Shown here one piece after another: positions 50,864 to 59,200 of a stretch of DNA of 64,000 bases. The stretch is from Paractinoplanes abujensis (GTDB lineage: Bacteria; Actinomycetota; Actinomycetes; Mycobacteriales; Micromonosporaceae): assembly GCF_014204895.1 (NCBI RefSeq), contig NZ_JACHMF010000001.1, positions 7,626,001 through 7,690,000 on the forward strand, written 5' to 3'. The notes below the pieces were generated by a model. The model was not told the DNA's origin. It did not search any database and was given only the letters and a program-made list of their open reading frames with translations. The position numbers and the translations under genes were made by a program. The first letter of the stretch is position 1, and every line of letters begins with the position of its first letter.

Positions 50864-52138
50864 TCAGGCGGCGGAGGACAAGAAGACCCGAATCGCGCTG
50901 CTCAGGTGGGCCGGGTCGTCTACGTGACACATTTCGCGGGCCGAGTGCATCGAGAGCAGCGGCACGCCCACGTCCAGGGTCGGGATACCGATCCGGGCCG
51001 CGGTGATCGGGCCGATCGTCGAGCCGCACGGCACCGAGTTGTTGGAGACGAACTCCTGATACGGCACGCCGGCCGCCGCGCAGGTGCGGCTCCACAGGGC
51101 CGCGCCGAGGCCGTCGGTCATGTAGCGCTGGTTGGCGTTGATCTTCAGCAGGGGGCCGGCGCCGGCGACCGGACGGTTGACCGGGTCGTGGCGGTCGGGG
51201 CGGTTCGGGTGCACGGCGTGCCCGGCGTCGGACGACAGGCACCACGAGCCGGCGATCGCGCGGGCCAGGTCGGTGCGGTCGCCGCCGAGCCCCGCGGTAA
51301 CGCGTTCCAGTACGTCGGCCAGGAACGGCCCGGCCGCGCCGGACCGGCTCTCCGACCCGATCTCCTCGTGGTCGAAGGCGGCCAGCACGGCGATCGCGTC
51401 GGACGGTTCGGCCGTCAGCAGCGCGGCCACGCCGGCGTGTACCGAGGACAGGTTGTCGAGGCGGGCCGAGGCGAACAGTTTCCGGTCGGCGCCGAAGCGG
51501 GCGGGGGCGGCCGAGTCGACGGTCACGATGTCGTAGCCGGCCAGGTCGGTGGCGGGAATGCCGGCCAGGTCGGCCAGGTGGCCCACGACGTCGGCTTCCG
51601 CGTTGCCCACACCCCAGATCGGCTGGAGTTCGCGTTGCTTGTCGGGGGCGAAGGAGTCGTTCACCGCACGGTCGAGGTGGATCGCCAGGTGCGGGATGCG
51701 CGCGAACGGGCCGGTGCGGACCAGGTGCGCGGTGCCGTCGCGGTGCACGACCCGGCCCGCGAACTCGAGCTCACGGTCGAACCAGGACGGGACGACCGGG
51801 CCGCCGTACACCTCGACGCCCGCCTGCCACCAGCCGAAGCTGACCGTCGACGGTTTCGGCTTGAGCTTGAAGCCGGGCGAGTCGGTGTGGGCGCCGAGGA
51901 TCCGGAACGGGGTGCCGCGGCCGGCCGTCGCGGGCACGGCCAGCGCGATGACCGAGCCGTCGCGGACGATCAGCAGGCGGGCCCCGGGGCGTACGGCGTC
52001 GGTCCAGTCGGCCGTTTCGTCGAGCGTCTCGTAGCCGGCCTCGACCAGCCTGCGGGCCACCTCGGCGGCCGCGTGGTAGGAGCTCGGCGCCGCGGAGACG
52101 AAGGCGGCCAGGTCATCGATGTGCGCAGCGGCTTCCAT
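50864..52138 (-). CDS. M18 family aminopeptidase
   Basis: 424 residues from ATG 52138 (MEAAAHIDDLAAFVSAAPSSYHA). Zinc ligands and catalytic residues: ILGAHTDSPGFKLKPKP, AVLAAFDHEEIGSESRSGAAG, SSDAGHAVHPNRPDRHD, and the late His in PLLSMHSAREMCHVDD. M18 enzymes form dodecamers and remove acidic N-terminal residues from peptides in the cytoplasm. Upstream of the chr palindrome, on the same strand as the chr operon. Confidence 0.94.
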   Translation of the reverse strand: MEAAAHIDDLAAFVSAAPSSYHAAAEVARRLVEAGYETLDETADWTDAVRPGARLLIVRDGSVIALAVPATAGRGTPFRILGAHTDSPGFKLKPKPSTVSFGWWQAGVEVYGGPVVPSWFDRELEFAGRVVHRDGTAHLVRTGPFARIPHLAIHLDRAVNDSFAPDKQRELQPIWGVGNAEADVVGHLADLAGIPATDLAGYDIVTVDSAAPARFGADRKLFASARLDNLSSVHAGVAALLTAEPSDAIAVLAAFDHEEIGSESRSGAAGPFLADVLERVTAGLGGDRTDLARAIAGSWCLSSDAGHAVHPNRPDRHDPVNRPVAGAGPLLKINANQRYMTDGLGAALWSRTCAAAGVPYQEFVSNNSVPCGSTIGPITAARIGIPTLDVGVPLLSMHSAREMCHVDDPAHLSSAIRVFLSSAA

Positions 52139-52164
52139 CGGCCCATCAGATCATGGGTGCCTCG

Positions 52165-53514
52165 TCAGGTCATGGGCGGCGCGAAGCCCGGCAGCCACTC
52201 TTGCAAGATCCCGCGGTACGGCGCCTCGGCCTCCAGTTGGCACAGCACACCGATCGAGCCCAGCGTGACCCGGTGGATCATCAGGTAGGACGGGGGCAGG
52301 TTGAGTTTGCGGCTCAGCTGATAGGCCGGGGAGCGCGGGCTGCTCAGCCGGGTCGCCTCACCGCGCAGCCAGGCCCGGGTGAACTGGAACTTCTCGACCG
52401 CGACGGGCTCGATCATCGGGCGCAGGAAGTCGAGCACGGCCTGCGCGTCGATCTCGTCGTCGGGCTTGATGAAGCCCTCCTCGCGGAGCCCGTCGGCCAC
52501 GCCAAGGGCGTCGCCGTCGAGTGCCAGGCGCACCAACCGGCCGATCGGCTCGGGCAGTCCCTCGGGCAGGCGAGCCACCGCGCCGAAGTCGATCACGCCG
52601 AGGCGGCCGTCGGGCAGCATCCGGAAATTACCGGGGTGCGGGTCGGCGTGCAGCAGGCCGGCTCGGGCGGGCGCGGAGAAGTGCAGCGTCGCCATGAGGC
52701 GGCCGGCCTCGTCGCGCTCCTCGGTGGTGCCGTCGCTGATCACCTTGGCCAGGGGCGTGCCTTCGACCCACTCGGTGACGAGCACCCGCGGGGCCGACGC
52801 GATCACCCTCGGCACGAAGATGTCCGGATCATCGGAGTACGCCGCGGCGAAGGCCCGCTGGGTCTCCGCCTCCATCGCGTAGTCGAGCTCCTCGGTGATG
52901 CGATCCTTGAGCTCGGCCAGCAGCGGCTTGATGTCCATGCCGGGCTGGATGATCTTGAACATGTGGGCCAGGCGGGACAGCTGCTTCAGGTCGGCCAGCA
53001 GCGCCTCGCCGGCACCCGGGTATTGCACCTTGACCGCGACGTCGACGGTCTTGGGCTTGGCGTTCTTGCGGGCCGGGGGCAGCTTCCAGACGGCCCGGTG
53101 CACCTGGCCGATGCTGGCCGCGGCGGCCGGGACGTCGTCGAACTCGGCGAACTTGTCGCGCCAGTCCTCGCCGAGCTGCTCGGCCAGCGCCTTGTGCAGG
53201 CTGGCGGCCGGCATCGGGGGCGCGGCCTCCTGAAGCTTGGTGAGCGCCTGCCGGTAGGGGCCGGCCATCTCCTCGGGCATGGCGGCCTCGAAGACGCTCA
53301 GCGCCTGCCCGAACTTCATGGCGCCGCCCTTGAGCTGGCCCAGGACGCTGAACAGTTGCTCGGCGGTGCGCCGCTGGATGTCCTCCGAGATCACATCGGA
53401 CGCGATCCCGACGGCGCGCTTGCCGAGGCCCAGCGCGGTGCGCCCGGCGAACCCCAGCGGAAGCGCCGCCAGCTTGGCCGTGCGGGCCGCCGCACGCCTC
53501 GGTATGTCGCTCAC
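52165..53514 (-). CDS. ABC1/UbiB family atypical kinase
   Basis: 449 residues from GTG 53514 (VSDIPRRAAARTAKLAALPLG). KxGQ motif in GAMKFGQALSVFEAAMPEEM, Ala-rich nucleotide loop AAAASIGQVHRAVW, catalytic loop LLHADPHPGNFRM, and metal-binding VIDFGAVARLPEG (DFG). Relatives support quinone or lipid metabolism; the mycobacterial orthologue sits beside whiB7. The quinone in this organism would be menaquinone, so a direct ubiquinone role is unlikely. Confidence 0.92.
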   Translation of the reverse strand: MSDIPRRAAARTAKLAALPLGFAGRTALGLGKRAVGIASDVISEDIQRRTAEQLFSVLGQLKGGAMKFGQALSVFEAAMPEEMAGPYRQALTKLQEAAPPMPAASLHKALAEQLGEDWRDKFAEFDDVPAAAASIGQVHRAVWKLPPARKNAKPKTVDVAVKVQYPGAGEALLADLKQLSRLAHMFKIIQPGMDIKPLLAELKDRITEELDYAMEAETQRAFAAAYSDDPDIFVPRVIASAPRVLVTEWVEGTPLAKVISDGTTEERDEAGRLMATLHFSAPARAGLLHADPHPGNFRMLPDGRLGVIDFGAVARLPEGLPEPIGRLVRLALDGDALGVADGLREEGFIKPDDEIDAQAVLDFLRPMIEPVAVEKFQFTRAWLRGEATRLSSPRSPAYQLSRKLNLPPSYLMIHRVTLGSIGVLCQLEAEAPYRGILQEWLPGFAPPMT

Positions 53515-53696
53515 CAGATCATTGTGACCGACTCTCGGGCGCCGAACTGCCCGCCTGAGCCGGGTTGTCCCCACAACGCCCGAAAAGTCCGCCAACCCTG
53601 ACACCAAATCTCCTCATCCACAGCGCGTCGTTCCCGACCGGGCGGCTCTCCGCCGACGTGGTCCGTCAAGACACGTAACAGCCGTTGCGTCCCTTT

Positions 53697-54746
53697 TCAG
53701 GAGTGTTGGCGGGCGCCGTCCACAGCCGGGCGGCGGGGTCCGCGGCGTGCGCAATCGCAGTCGGGGTGGGGCGGCCACGTGCGGCGGCGCTGGCGGGACG
53801 GCGTGGTGAGCTCGATCGAGGCGCCCAGGGTCTCGGGGGTGCCGCCGTCCAGGAAGATCAGCGCCTCCTCGGCGGCCACCGCGGTCGCGGCCAGCAGCGT
53901 GGACACCGTGCAGGGCTCGGGCGTCGTGTGCGGCGGCGGGCCCGGCCAGGCGGCGTCGCGGTCCCGCCGGTGCAGGTCGAGGCAGGCCAGGCACGGGGCG
54001 CCGGTGGCCAGGACCAGGGGACCGATCATCGGGGTACCGTCCCGGATCGTCACGGCCAGGTGGGGCTGCCGGCGGCTCGCGTGGGCCGCCGCGACCACGG
54101 TGATCGGGCTTTCCGGGTCGAGCTGGACGACCAGGGTGGCGGGCTGACCACGCACACCGCTGGTGTCGACGTGCTCCACGGTGCGGGTGACGGCGCGCTG
54201 GACCGCCTCGGCGCGCGGCTTACCGATGTCGGACGCGCGGAGCGGGCCACCGGCCAGTTCGCCTCGGTGCACCAGGCCGGGCAGGTCGAGGTGGATGTGG
54301 CCGACACCGGCCTCGGCCAGCGCCACGGCGATCGGGGCGCCCAGCCGGCCGTGCCCGCTCACCACCACGCGGGCCGCACCCCGGCGGCGCAGCCGGGTGG
54401 CCGGGGTGGGGGAGTTGTCACTGCGCAGGGCGAGCACCGCGGCCTCGCCGGCCAGGCGGTCGGCACACCGTACGGGAGGGAGAAGCGCCGTGGCGGGCAC
54501 GGTCAGGCCCGCCTCGCCCAGCGCGTCGAGGACGGCCCTGGCCTCCTGGGGCGGGACGCCGTCGGCCACGGCCTCGAGCAGCACCACCCGTTCGGGACGG
54601 CTGCCGTCGAGCAGGTCGAGCACCCGGGCCGCGCGGGGATCGGGCAGGCGCAGCACCACGGCGCGGGCGGGATCGGACCCCAGCTGCAACTCGAAGCGGT
54701 TGCGCCAGACGCGGGCGAGCCCGGGGATGAGCGTGGGACGGTTCAC
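53697..54746 (-). CDS. ThiF/E1-like NAD-fold protein with zinc cysteines
   Basis: 349 residues from GTG or ATG near 54746 (MNRPTLIPGLARVWRNRFELQLG). N-terminal winged-helix-like segment (about 1-90), then a Rossmann-type core (RVVVSGHGRLGAPIAVALAEAG, HIHLDLPGLVHRGELAGGPL RAS as separate strands) resembling ThiF/MoeB/E1. Cys pairs CLAC and CDC near the C-terminus could bind zinc. The usual catalytic ATP-binding GXGXXG is degenerate (GHGRLG). Related proteins occur in RiPP cyclodehydratases, but no precursor or partner genes lie nearby, and the conserved block position suggests a housekeeping role. Confidence 0.75.
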   Translation of the reverse strand: MNRPTLIPGLARVWRNRFELQLGSDPARAVVLRLPDPRAARVLDLLDGSRPERVVLLEAVADGVPPQEARAVLDALGEAGLTVPATALLPPVRCADRLAGEAAVLALRSDNSPTPATRLRRRGAARVVVSGHGRLGAPIAVALAEAGVGHIHLDLPGLVHRGELAGGPLRASDIGKPRAEAVQRAVTRTVEHVDTSGVRGQPATLVVQLDPESPITVVAAAHASRRQPHLAVTIRDGTPMIGPLVLATGAPCLACLDLHRRDRDAAWPGPPPHTTPEPCTVSTLLAATAVAAEEALIFLDGGTPETLGASIELTTPSRQRRRTWPPHPDCDCARRGPRRPAVDGARQHS

Positions 54747-54786
54747 GCGTTACAGGATGTCACCGCAGCGATGCGGAGCGAATAAG

Positions 54787-54869
54787 TTGTCCACAGGCAC
54801 TGACGGCCCGCGACGCGCTTTGTCCACAGGCACGGGAAAGTTATCCACAGGCTGTGGGAGTTGTCCACA
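54787..54869 (+). promoter_or_regulatory. Cluster of four DnaA boxes in one orientation
   Basis: TTGTCCACA at 54787, 54820 and 54861 and TTATCCACA at 54841, all on the plus strand. Centre spacings are 33, 21 and 20 bp, close to whole helical turns. TTGTCCACA is the preferred DnaA box of high-GC actinobacteria, and TTATCCACA is the E. coli consensus. The cluster is in the spacer upstream of the ThiF-like gene. No dnaA, dnaN, gyrB, parA or AT-rich unwinding element is present, so this is not oriC; a DnaA-titration or DnaA-regulated site is likely. Confidence 0.8.
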
Positions 54870-54922
54870 ACCTCACTCAACGTGCGGGGGCGAAAGCGGA
54901 AACGCCCCGCGAAGGTGATGCA

Positions 54923-54949
54923 CCGGGGAGGGCGACTCGCCCTCCCCGG
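54923..54949. terminator. GC-rich hairpin downstream of the DUF5679 gene
   Basis: Perfect 12-bp stem CCGGGGAGGGCG / CGCCCTCCCCGG (54923-54934 and 54938-54949) with a 3-nt loop. It is the second of two hairpins after the minus-strand DUF5679 gene and lies between that gene and the DnaA boxes, so it may insulate them from transcription. Confidence 0.65.
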
Positions 54950-54966
54950 GTGGGTGAACGGCCTTG

Positions 54967-55006
54967 TCGCAGGCTTGACGATGGCCTAGTGGGGCGAAGC
55001 CTGCGA
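54967..55006 (-). terminator. Hairpin terminator of the DUF5679 gene
   Basis: 10-bp stem TCGCAGGCTT (54967-54976) / AAGCCTGCGA (54997-55006) with a 20-nt loop, beginning 11 bp after the minus-strand stop at 55018. Confidence 0.65.
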
Positions 55007-55017
55007 GGCCGTCCGGC

Positions 55018-55179
55018 TCAGACCTTGGCCTTGCCCAGGATGCGGTTCACGGTCGTACCGCACACCGGGCACTTGCCCTTGGCCATGTTCATGCCCGTCT
55101 TCGAGACCTCGACGGTGCCCTGGAAGTCGCGCTTCTCCTTGCACTTCACGCAGTAGCCGTTGTACGTGTTGTCGGCCAC
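55018..55179 (-). CDS. DUF5679 zinc-ribbon protein
   Basis: 53 residues from GTG 55179 with GAGGAGGAA upstream. Two CxxC pairs (YCVKCKEKR and KCPVCGTTV) around VEVSKTGMNMAKG form a small zinc ribbon. Matches DUF5679, a short conserved actinobacterial family of unknown function, resembling ribosomal or RNA-binding zinc ribbons. Own transcription unit with double terminator. Confidence 0.87.
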   Translation of the reverse strand: MADNTYNGYCVKCKEKRDFQGTVEVSKTGMNMAKGKCPVCGTTVNRILGKAKV

Positions 55180-55651
55180 GGTTCCTCCTCGTTCATGTTG
55201 TCGGCCGGGTCGGCCCCGATGCCTGCTCGCGGTGGCAGGCCGCGACCTGTGTTCGGCGCTGGACCGCTCCGACCACGCGGATGTGGCCACCCGTCGGGGC
55301 GACAACTACCCAGGCCAGACCTGTTCCATGTCAGCGCGGCGTCGGCGGTCTCGCCGACGACGCTGAGTGTGCCGGTCCGAATCGCCCTTTTTGGGATGTT
55401 GTGCCGCAACACGCCGTGTTGTGCCATCAAACGGGCAGAAATCGGACGTGGGGCGCGATGGTGGGCGCCATTCCGGCGATGAGCTAGGTTGGCGGACCGG
55501 CCGCAGTATTGCGCCACGGAAAATTTTTTCGGTATTACCTGGACGAAGTACACATATCCCCCGGGTGTCATCCGGCGTACTCTTGCGGTGACATGGGTCT
55601 CACGGATTAGCGTCTCAACGTGAACCCGAATCTGGGCCGCGCGAGCCGGTA
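55180..55651. other. Intergenic region, no supported gene
   Basis: 472 bp between the divergent DUF5679 and M48-type genes. Open frames on both strands are short and of shadow-like composition. The part nearest 55510-55560 is A/T-rich (GGAAAATTTTTTCGG at 55519) and probably carries promoter elements for the peptidase gene. No repeat, RNA gene or hairpin stands out. Confidence 0.5.
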
Positions 55652-56185
55652 ATGGCCCGGACGCGCAAGCCTGTCGTGGAAGTGCGGCGCAGCCAGCGCC
55701 GTCGGCGCACAGTGTCCGCGTACCGCGATGGTGAGCGCGTGGTCGTGCTCATCCCCGACCGGTTCTCCCGCGCCGAGGAGACCGAGTGGGTCGAGCGGAT
55801 GCTGGCCCGCCTGGCCGCGCGCGAGGAACGCATCCAGCGCACCGACGAGGAGTTGCAGACCCGGGCCCGGCGGCTGACGAACCGCTACCTCGCCGATCAC
55901 GCCGAGCAGGTCCGCCCGGCCAGCGTGCGCTGGGTGACCAACCAGAACGGCCGCTGGGGTTCCTGCACCCCCGACGACGGCACGATCCGCATCTCCCACC
56001 GCATCCAGGAGATGCCCGACTGGGTGATCGACTACGTGCTGCTGCACGAGCTGTCCCACCTGGTCGTGCCCAGCCACAACGCCGAGTTCTGGGAGCTGGT
56101 CAACCGCTTCGGCAAGGCCGAGCGGGCCCGCGGCTACCTCGAGGGCATCTCCGCCGCCACCGGCCTCGTGCTCGCCGACGACTGA
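55652..56185 (+). CDS. M48-type metallopeptidase (YgjP/DUF45-like)
   Basis: 177 residues from ATG 55652. Zinc motif LLHELSHLVVPSHNAEFWELV (HExxH with downstream His), and SVRWVTNQNGRWGSCTPDDGTIRISHRI, the NxRWGSC signature of the YgjP/WLM-type SprT-like family. Cytoplasmic; members are linked to DNA-protein crosslink or nucleotide metabolism, but the role is unproven. Starts the run of metalloproteases at this locus. Stop 3 bp from the convergent gene stop. Confidence 0.88.
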   Translation: MARTRKPVVEVRRSQRRRRTVSAYRDGERVVVLIPDRFSRAEETEWVERMLARLAAREERIQRTDEELQTRARRLTNRYLADHAEQVRPASVRWVTNQNGRWGSCTPDDGTIRISHRIQEMPDWVIDYVLLHELSHLVVPSHNAEFWELVNRFGKAERARGYLEGISAATGLVLADD

Positions 56186-56188
56186 GGC

Positions 56189-56785
56189 TCAGCCGCCCAG
56201 CAGCACCCGCGTGTTCTCCCAGCCCTCCAGGGCCGGATCGAGGGCCGCCAGCTCGGCCGGCCCGCGCAACCGCCGCCACTCCGGCGTCGACGAGACGTCA
56301 CCCGGGTTCGGCGCGTCCCGCCGCAGCAGCTGGGCGGTCGCCGTGTCGAGGTCGTGGTCGGCCAGCCAGGGCGGCGCGGGCAGGCTCGTGGCCAGGCCCA
56401 GCAGGCCGTTCCCGGGGCCGCCGGAGGCCACCGCCACCGCCTTGTTCTCCAGCGGGCGCAGCAGCTTGCCCAGGATCATGCCGGGCACGTCCGGGGCGTC
56501 CGCGGCCAGCACGGCGGCCTGGTCGAACCCGTCGGCCGCGGCGGCCTCGAGCACCGGCAGATATGTCGCCGTCGGCACCTCGTACAGGCGCATGCCGGGC
56601 CAGGCGATCTCCTGGGCCAGCGCGAGATCGTCGCTCGTGGCCGCGATGGCCGCCTCGGCCTGCGCCAGCCGCGCCAGCAGGTCGACCACGTCCTCGGCCA
56701 GAGCGGCCCGCCAGGCGGTCAGGTCGACGCCGGGCGGGCTCCACGTCACCGGCACCAGCAGTGCCGCTACGAGCCGGCGAGTCAC
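56189..56785 (-). CDS. Hypothetical protein coupled to the DUF2342 protease
   Basis: 198 residues from GTG 56785 (VTRRLVAALLVPVTWSPPGVD), overlapping the upstream stop as GTGA. The upstream frame is open but Arg/Gly/Pro-rich and unlike protein. Contains LAQAEAAIAATSDDLALAQ, then FDQAAVLAADAPDVPGMILGK and LENKAVAVASGGPGNGLLGLATSLPAP, which recall nucleotidyl- or glycosyl-transferase-like DUF2064 folds. Coupled translation with the metalloprotease suggests a shared role. Confidence 0.65.
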   Translation of the reverse strand: MTRRLVAALLVPVTWSPPGVDLTAWRAALAEDVVDLLARLAQAEAAIAATSDDLALAQEIAWPGMRLYEVPTATYLPVLEAAAADGFDQAAVLAADAPDVPGMILGKLLRPLENKAVAVASGGPGNGLLGLATSLPAPPWLADHDLDTATAQLLRRDAPNPGDVSSTPEWRRLRGPAELAALDPALEGWENTRVLLGG

Positions 56786-58032
56786 TCCTTCTCGTCGTCG
56801 TTCTTGTCGCCGGCCGGGCCCAGGTTGTCCAGCTCGCTGATGTCCCAGTCGGCGGTGCCCTGGGCGAAGACCTGCGGGTTGGCGAAGTCCTCGTCGGTCG
56901 GCAGCAGGTCGGGGTGACCCCACAGCGCGTCGCGGCCCTGCACGCCGCGGTGCTCGAGGACCGCGGCCCACAGCACACCGGCCTCGCGCAGGCGGCGCGG
57001 CCGCAGCTCGAGGCCGACCAGCGCGGCGAACGTCTGCTCGGCCGGGCCGCCCGCCGCGCGCCGGCGCCGGAACGCCTCACCCAGCTGCACCACCGACGGC
57101 AACCGGTCGCCGGCCGCGTTGTCGACCACGTGGCCGACCCAGCCCTCGATCAGCGCCAGCGCCGTCTCGAGGCGGGCCAGGCTCTGCTTCTGCTGCGGCG
57201 TGTCCTCCGGCGTGAAGATGCCTTCGAGCGCCATGGCCTGCATCGACTCCGGGTCGGCGGGGTCGACGCGGCTCATCGCCTCCTCGATGGCCTCACGATT
57301 CACGGTGATGCCGTTCGCGTACGTCTCCACGGCGTTCAGCACGTGCGCGCGCAGCCACGGCACGTGCCCGAAGAGCCGCTGGTGGGCCGCCTCGCGCAGG
57401 GCGACGTAGAGCCGGACCTGATCCTCTCCGACCTCCAGCCCGTCCCCGTACGCCTTGATGTTGGCCGGGACGAGCGCGGCCGTGCCGCTGGGGCCCAGGG
57501 GCAGACCGATGTCGCCCGCCGAGAGCACCTCGGCCGCGAGCTGACCCAGGGCCTGACCGAGCTGCCCGCCGAAGAGCGCCCCGCCCAGTGTCGCCACCAT
57601 CGACTGCATCGGGCCCAGCTGGGCCTTCGCCTCGTCGGGCACGAGGTCGCCCATGGCGCCCACCATGCGGCCCGCGATCGGGTCGCACAGCTTCTTCCAG
57701 ACCTCGAGCGTGTTGTAGATCCACTCGTTGCGGTTCCAGGCGGCGGCCAGGCGGATGCCGCTGGGCAGCGCGGAGGCCGGGTCGAGCCACAGGTCGGCGA
57801 GCCGCAGCGACTCCTCCACCTGGTGACGCTCGAACATGTTCACCGCGGGGTCACCGGCGGCGGACAGCTGACTCTGGGCGACCTGGCGAGCGAGGTCCCA
57901 GTTCACCGGGCCGCTGCCGGGCCCGGCGAACATCTGCTGCAGCTGCGCCATGAACTGCTGCATCTGCTGCGGGTCGGAGGGGTCGGGCGGCTGGGCCCCC
58001 GGCAAGGAGAAGCCGAACGGGATATCAGGCAC
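56782..58032 (-). CDS. Zinc-dependent metalloprotease, DUF2342 family
   Basis: 416 residues from ATG 58032 (MPDIPFGFSLPGAQPPDPSD). Gln/Met-rich N-terminus, then HQVEESLRLADLWLDPAS, AWNRNEWIYNTLEVWKKLCDPIAGRM and the probable zinc site REAAHQRLFGHVPWLRAHV (HxxxxxH). This matches the DUF2342/coenzyme-F420-associated protease family next to UbiB and PDZ-Lon genes in actinobacteria. Substrate unknown. Cytoplasmic. Confidence 0.87.
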   Translation of the reverse strand: MPDIPFGFSLPGAQPPDPSDPQQMQQFMAQLQQMFAGPGSGPVNWDLARQVAQSQLSAAGDPAVNMFERHQVEESLRLADLWLDPASALPSGIRLAAAWNRNEWIYNTLEVWKKLCDPIAGRMVGAMGDLVPDEAKAQLGPMQSMVATLGGALFGGQLGQALGQLAAEVLSAGDIGLPLGPSGTAALVPANIKAYGDGLEVGEDQVRLYVALREAAHQRLFGHVPWLRAHVLNAVETYANGITVNREAIEEAMSRVDPADPESMQAMALEGIFTPEDTPQQKQSLARLETALALIEGWVGHVVDNAAGDRLPSVVQLGEAFRRRRAAGGPAEQTFAALVGLELRPRRLREAGVLWAAVLEHRGVQGRDALWGHPDLLPTDEDFANPQVFAQGTADWDISELDNLGPAGDKNDDEKE

Positions 58033-58122
58033 GTGTCCAACCGTACGCGCGAAACGCCCGCTCCGGACCGATGGCGGTGTCAGCTCAGAGAGAACTCAGG
58101 GAGGGGCGATAGTCTCACGCGC

Positions 58123-59151
58123 ATGAGACGTCGTGGTGTCACCGTAATCCTCGGCGCCCTGATCACCGCCCTGCTGGCAGTCGGTGTGATGGCCGCACCC
58201 CTGCCGTACGTGGTGTTGAAGCCCGGCCCGACCGTGAACACGCTCGGATCGGACAACGGCACCGAGGTGATCCAGGTGACGGATGCGAAGACCACGACGT
58301 CGGCCGGCCAGCTCCGCCTGACCACGGTGAACGTGCAGTCGCAGGTCGAGCTGGTGTGGGCGATCAGCAGCTGGTTCAGCTCGTCCGACGCGGTCGTCCC
58401 GCGGGAACTGATCTACCCCCCGGACCGTACGGAGAAGCAGGTCGAACAGCAGAACGCCGAGGAGTGGACCGAGTCGCAGAACAGCGCGGTCACGGTCGCA
58501 CTGACCAAACTGGGCTACCCCGTACGCGCGGCGGTCAACAAGGTCACCGACGGCGGCGCCGCGACCGGCATTCTGCAGAAGGACGACATCATCACAGCCG
58601 TCGACGGCACCGCGGTCGACGGTCCGTCGAAGCTGACCGAGCTCGTGCGGGCCAAACCGGCCGGCAGCACGCTCACCATCTCCTACCAGCGGGCGGGCAA
58701 GGCCTCGACCGCGAAGATCACCACCAAGGCCTCCGCGGACGACAACACGCCGCGGCTGGGAATCGAGATCGCCCCGAAACAGGACGCCCCGTTCAAGGTC
58801 GAGATCGATCTCGACAAGATCGGCGGGCCGAGCGCCGGCCTGATGTTCACGCTCGGGATCATGGACAAGCTGGAGCCGGCCGACCTGACCGGCGGAAAGA
58901 TCATTGCGGGTACGGGAACGATCGACAACGACGGCAACGTGGGTCCGATCGGCGGGATCCCGCAGAAGCTCGTCGGCGCCAAGAAAGCCGGCGCTCAGCT
59001 GTTCCTCGTGCCCAAGGGAAACTGCGCCGAAGCACTACGGAACACGGTCGAGGGGCTTCCGATGGCCGAGGTGGCCACCGTGGACGACGCGCTCACGGCG
59101 CTCAAGACCTTCACGGGTGGTGGCACCCCCAAGCCATGCTCGGCCGCGTGA
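58123..59151 (+). CDS. PDZ-Lon (S16) protease, YlbL-like
   Basis: 342 residues from ATG 58123 (MRRRGVTVILGALITALLAVG), with GGGAGGGG upstream. The frame stays open far upstream, but that part has no protein-like composition. N-terminal signal anchor, PDZ domain (about 130-215: AAVNKVTDGGAATGILQKDDII TAVDG in sequence), and a Lon proteolytic domain with Ser in IGGPSAGLMFTLGI and Lys in VGAKKAGAQLF. Membrane-tethered serine-lysine protease on the outer face; the B. subtilis relative YlbL/LonC-type takes part in checkpoint recovery. Confidence 0.92.
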   Translation: MRRRGVTVILGALITALLAVGVMAAPLPYVVLKPGPTVNTLGSDNGTEVIQVTDAKTTTSAGQLRLTTVNVQSQVELVWAISSWFSSSDAVVPRELIYPPDRTEKQVEQQNAEEWTESQNSAVTVALTKLGYPVRAAVNKVTDGGAATGILQKDDIITAVDGTAVDGPSKLTELVRAKPAGSTLTISYQRAGKASTAKITTKASADDNTPRLGIEIAPKQDAPFKVEIDLDKIGGPSAGLMFTLGIMDKLEPADLTGGKIIAGTGTIDNDGNVGPIGGIPQKLVGAKKAGAQLFLVPKGNCAEALRNTVEGLPMAEVATVDDALTALKTFTGGGTPKPCSAA

Positions 59152-59200
59152 CAGATGACGTACGGTGAGACACCGGCCCGACTGAAATGTGGAGCCTCCG

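Noticed and set aside
53697..54746. ThiF-like protein as part of a thiazole/oxazole peptide (TOMM) cluster
   Set aside because: No YcaO, dehydrogenase or precursor peptide gene around it, and its place in a conserved block argues for a housekeeping gene.
54747..55017. DnaA boxes read as the chromosomal origin
   Set aside because: No dnaA, dnaN, recF, gyrB, rpmH or parAB nearby, only four boxes, and no A/T-rich unwinding region; a non-origin DnaA site fits better.
55786..58122. Very long plus-strand open frame continuous with the PDZ-Lon protease
   Set aside because: The upstream part is Arg/Pro/Ala composition opposite the real minus-strand DUF2342 gene; the protease starts at ATG 58123 with a good ribosome site.
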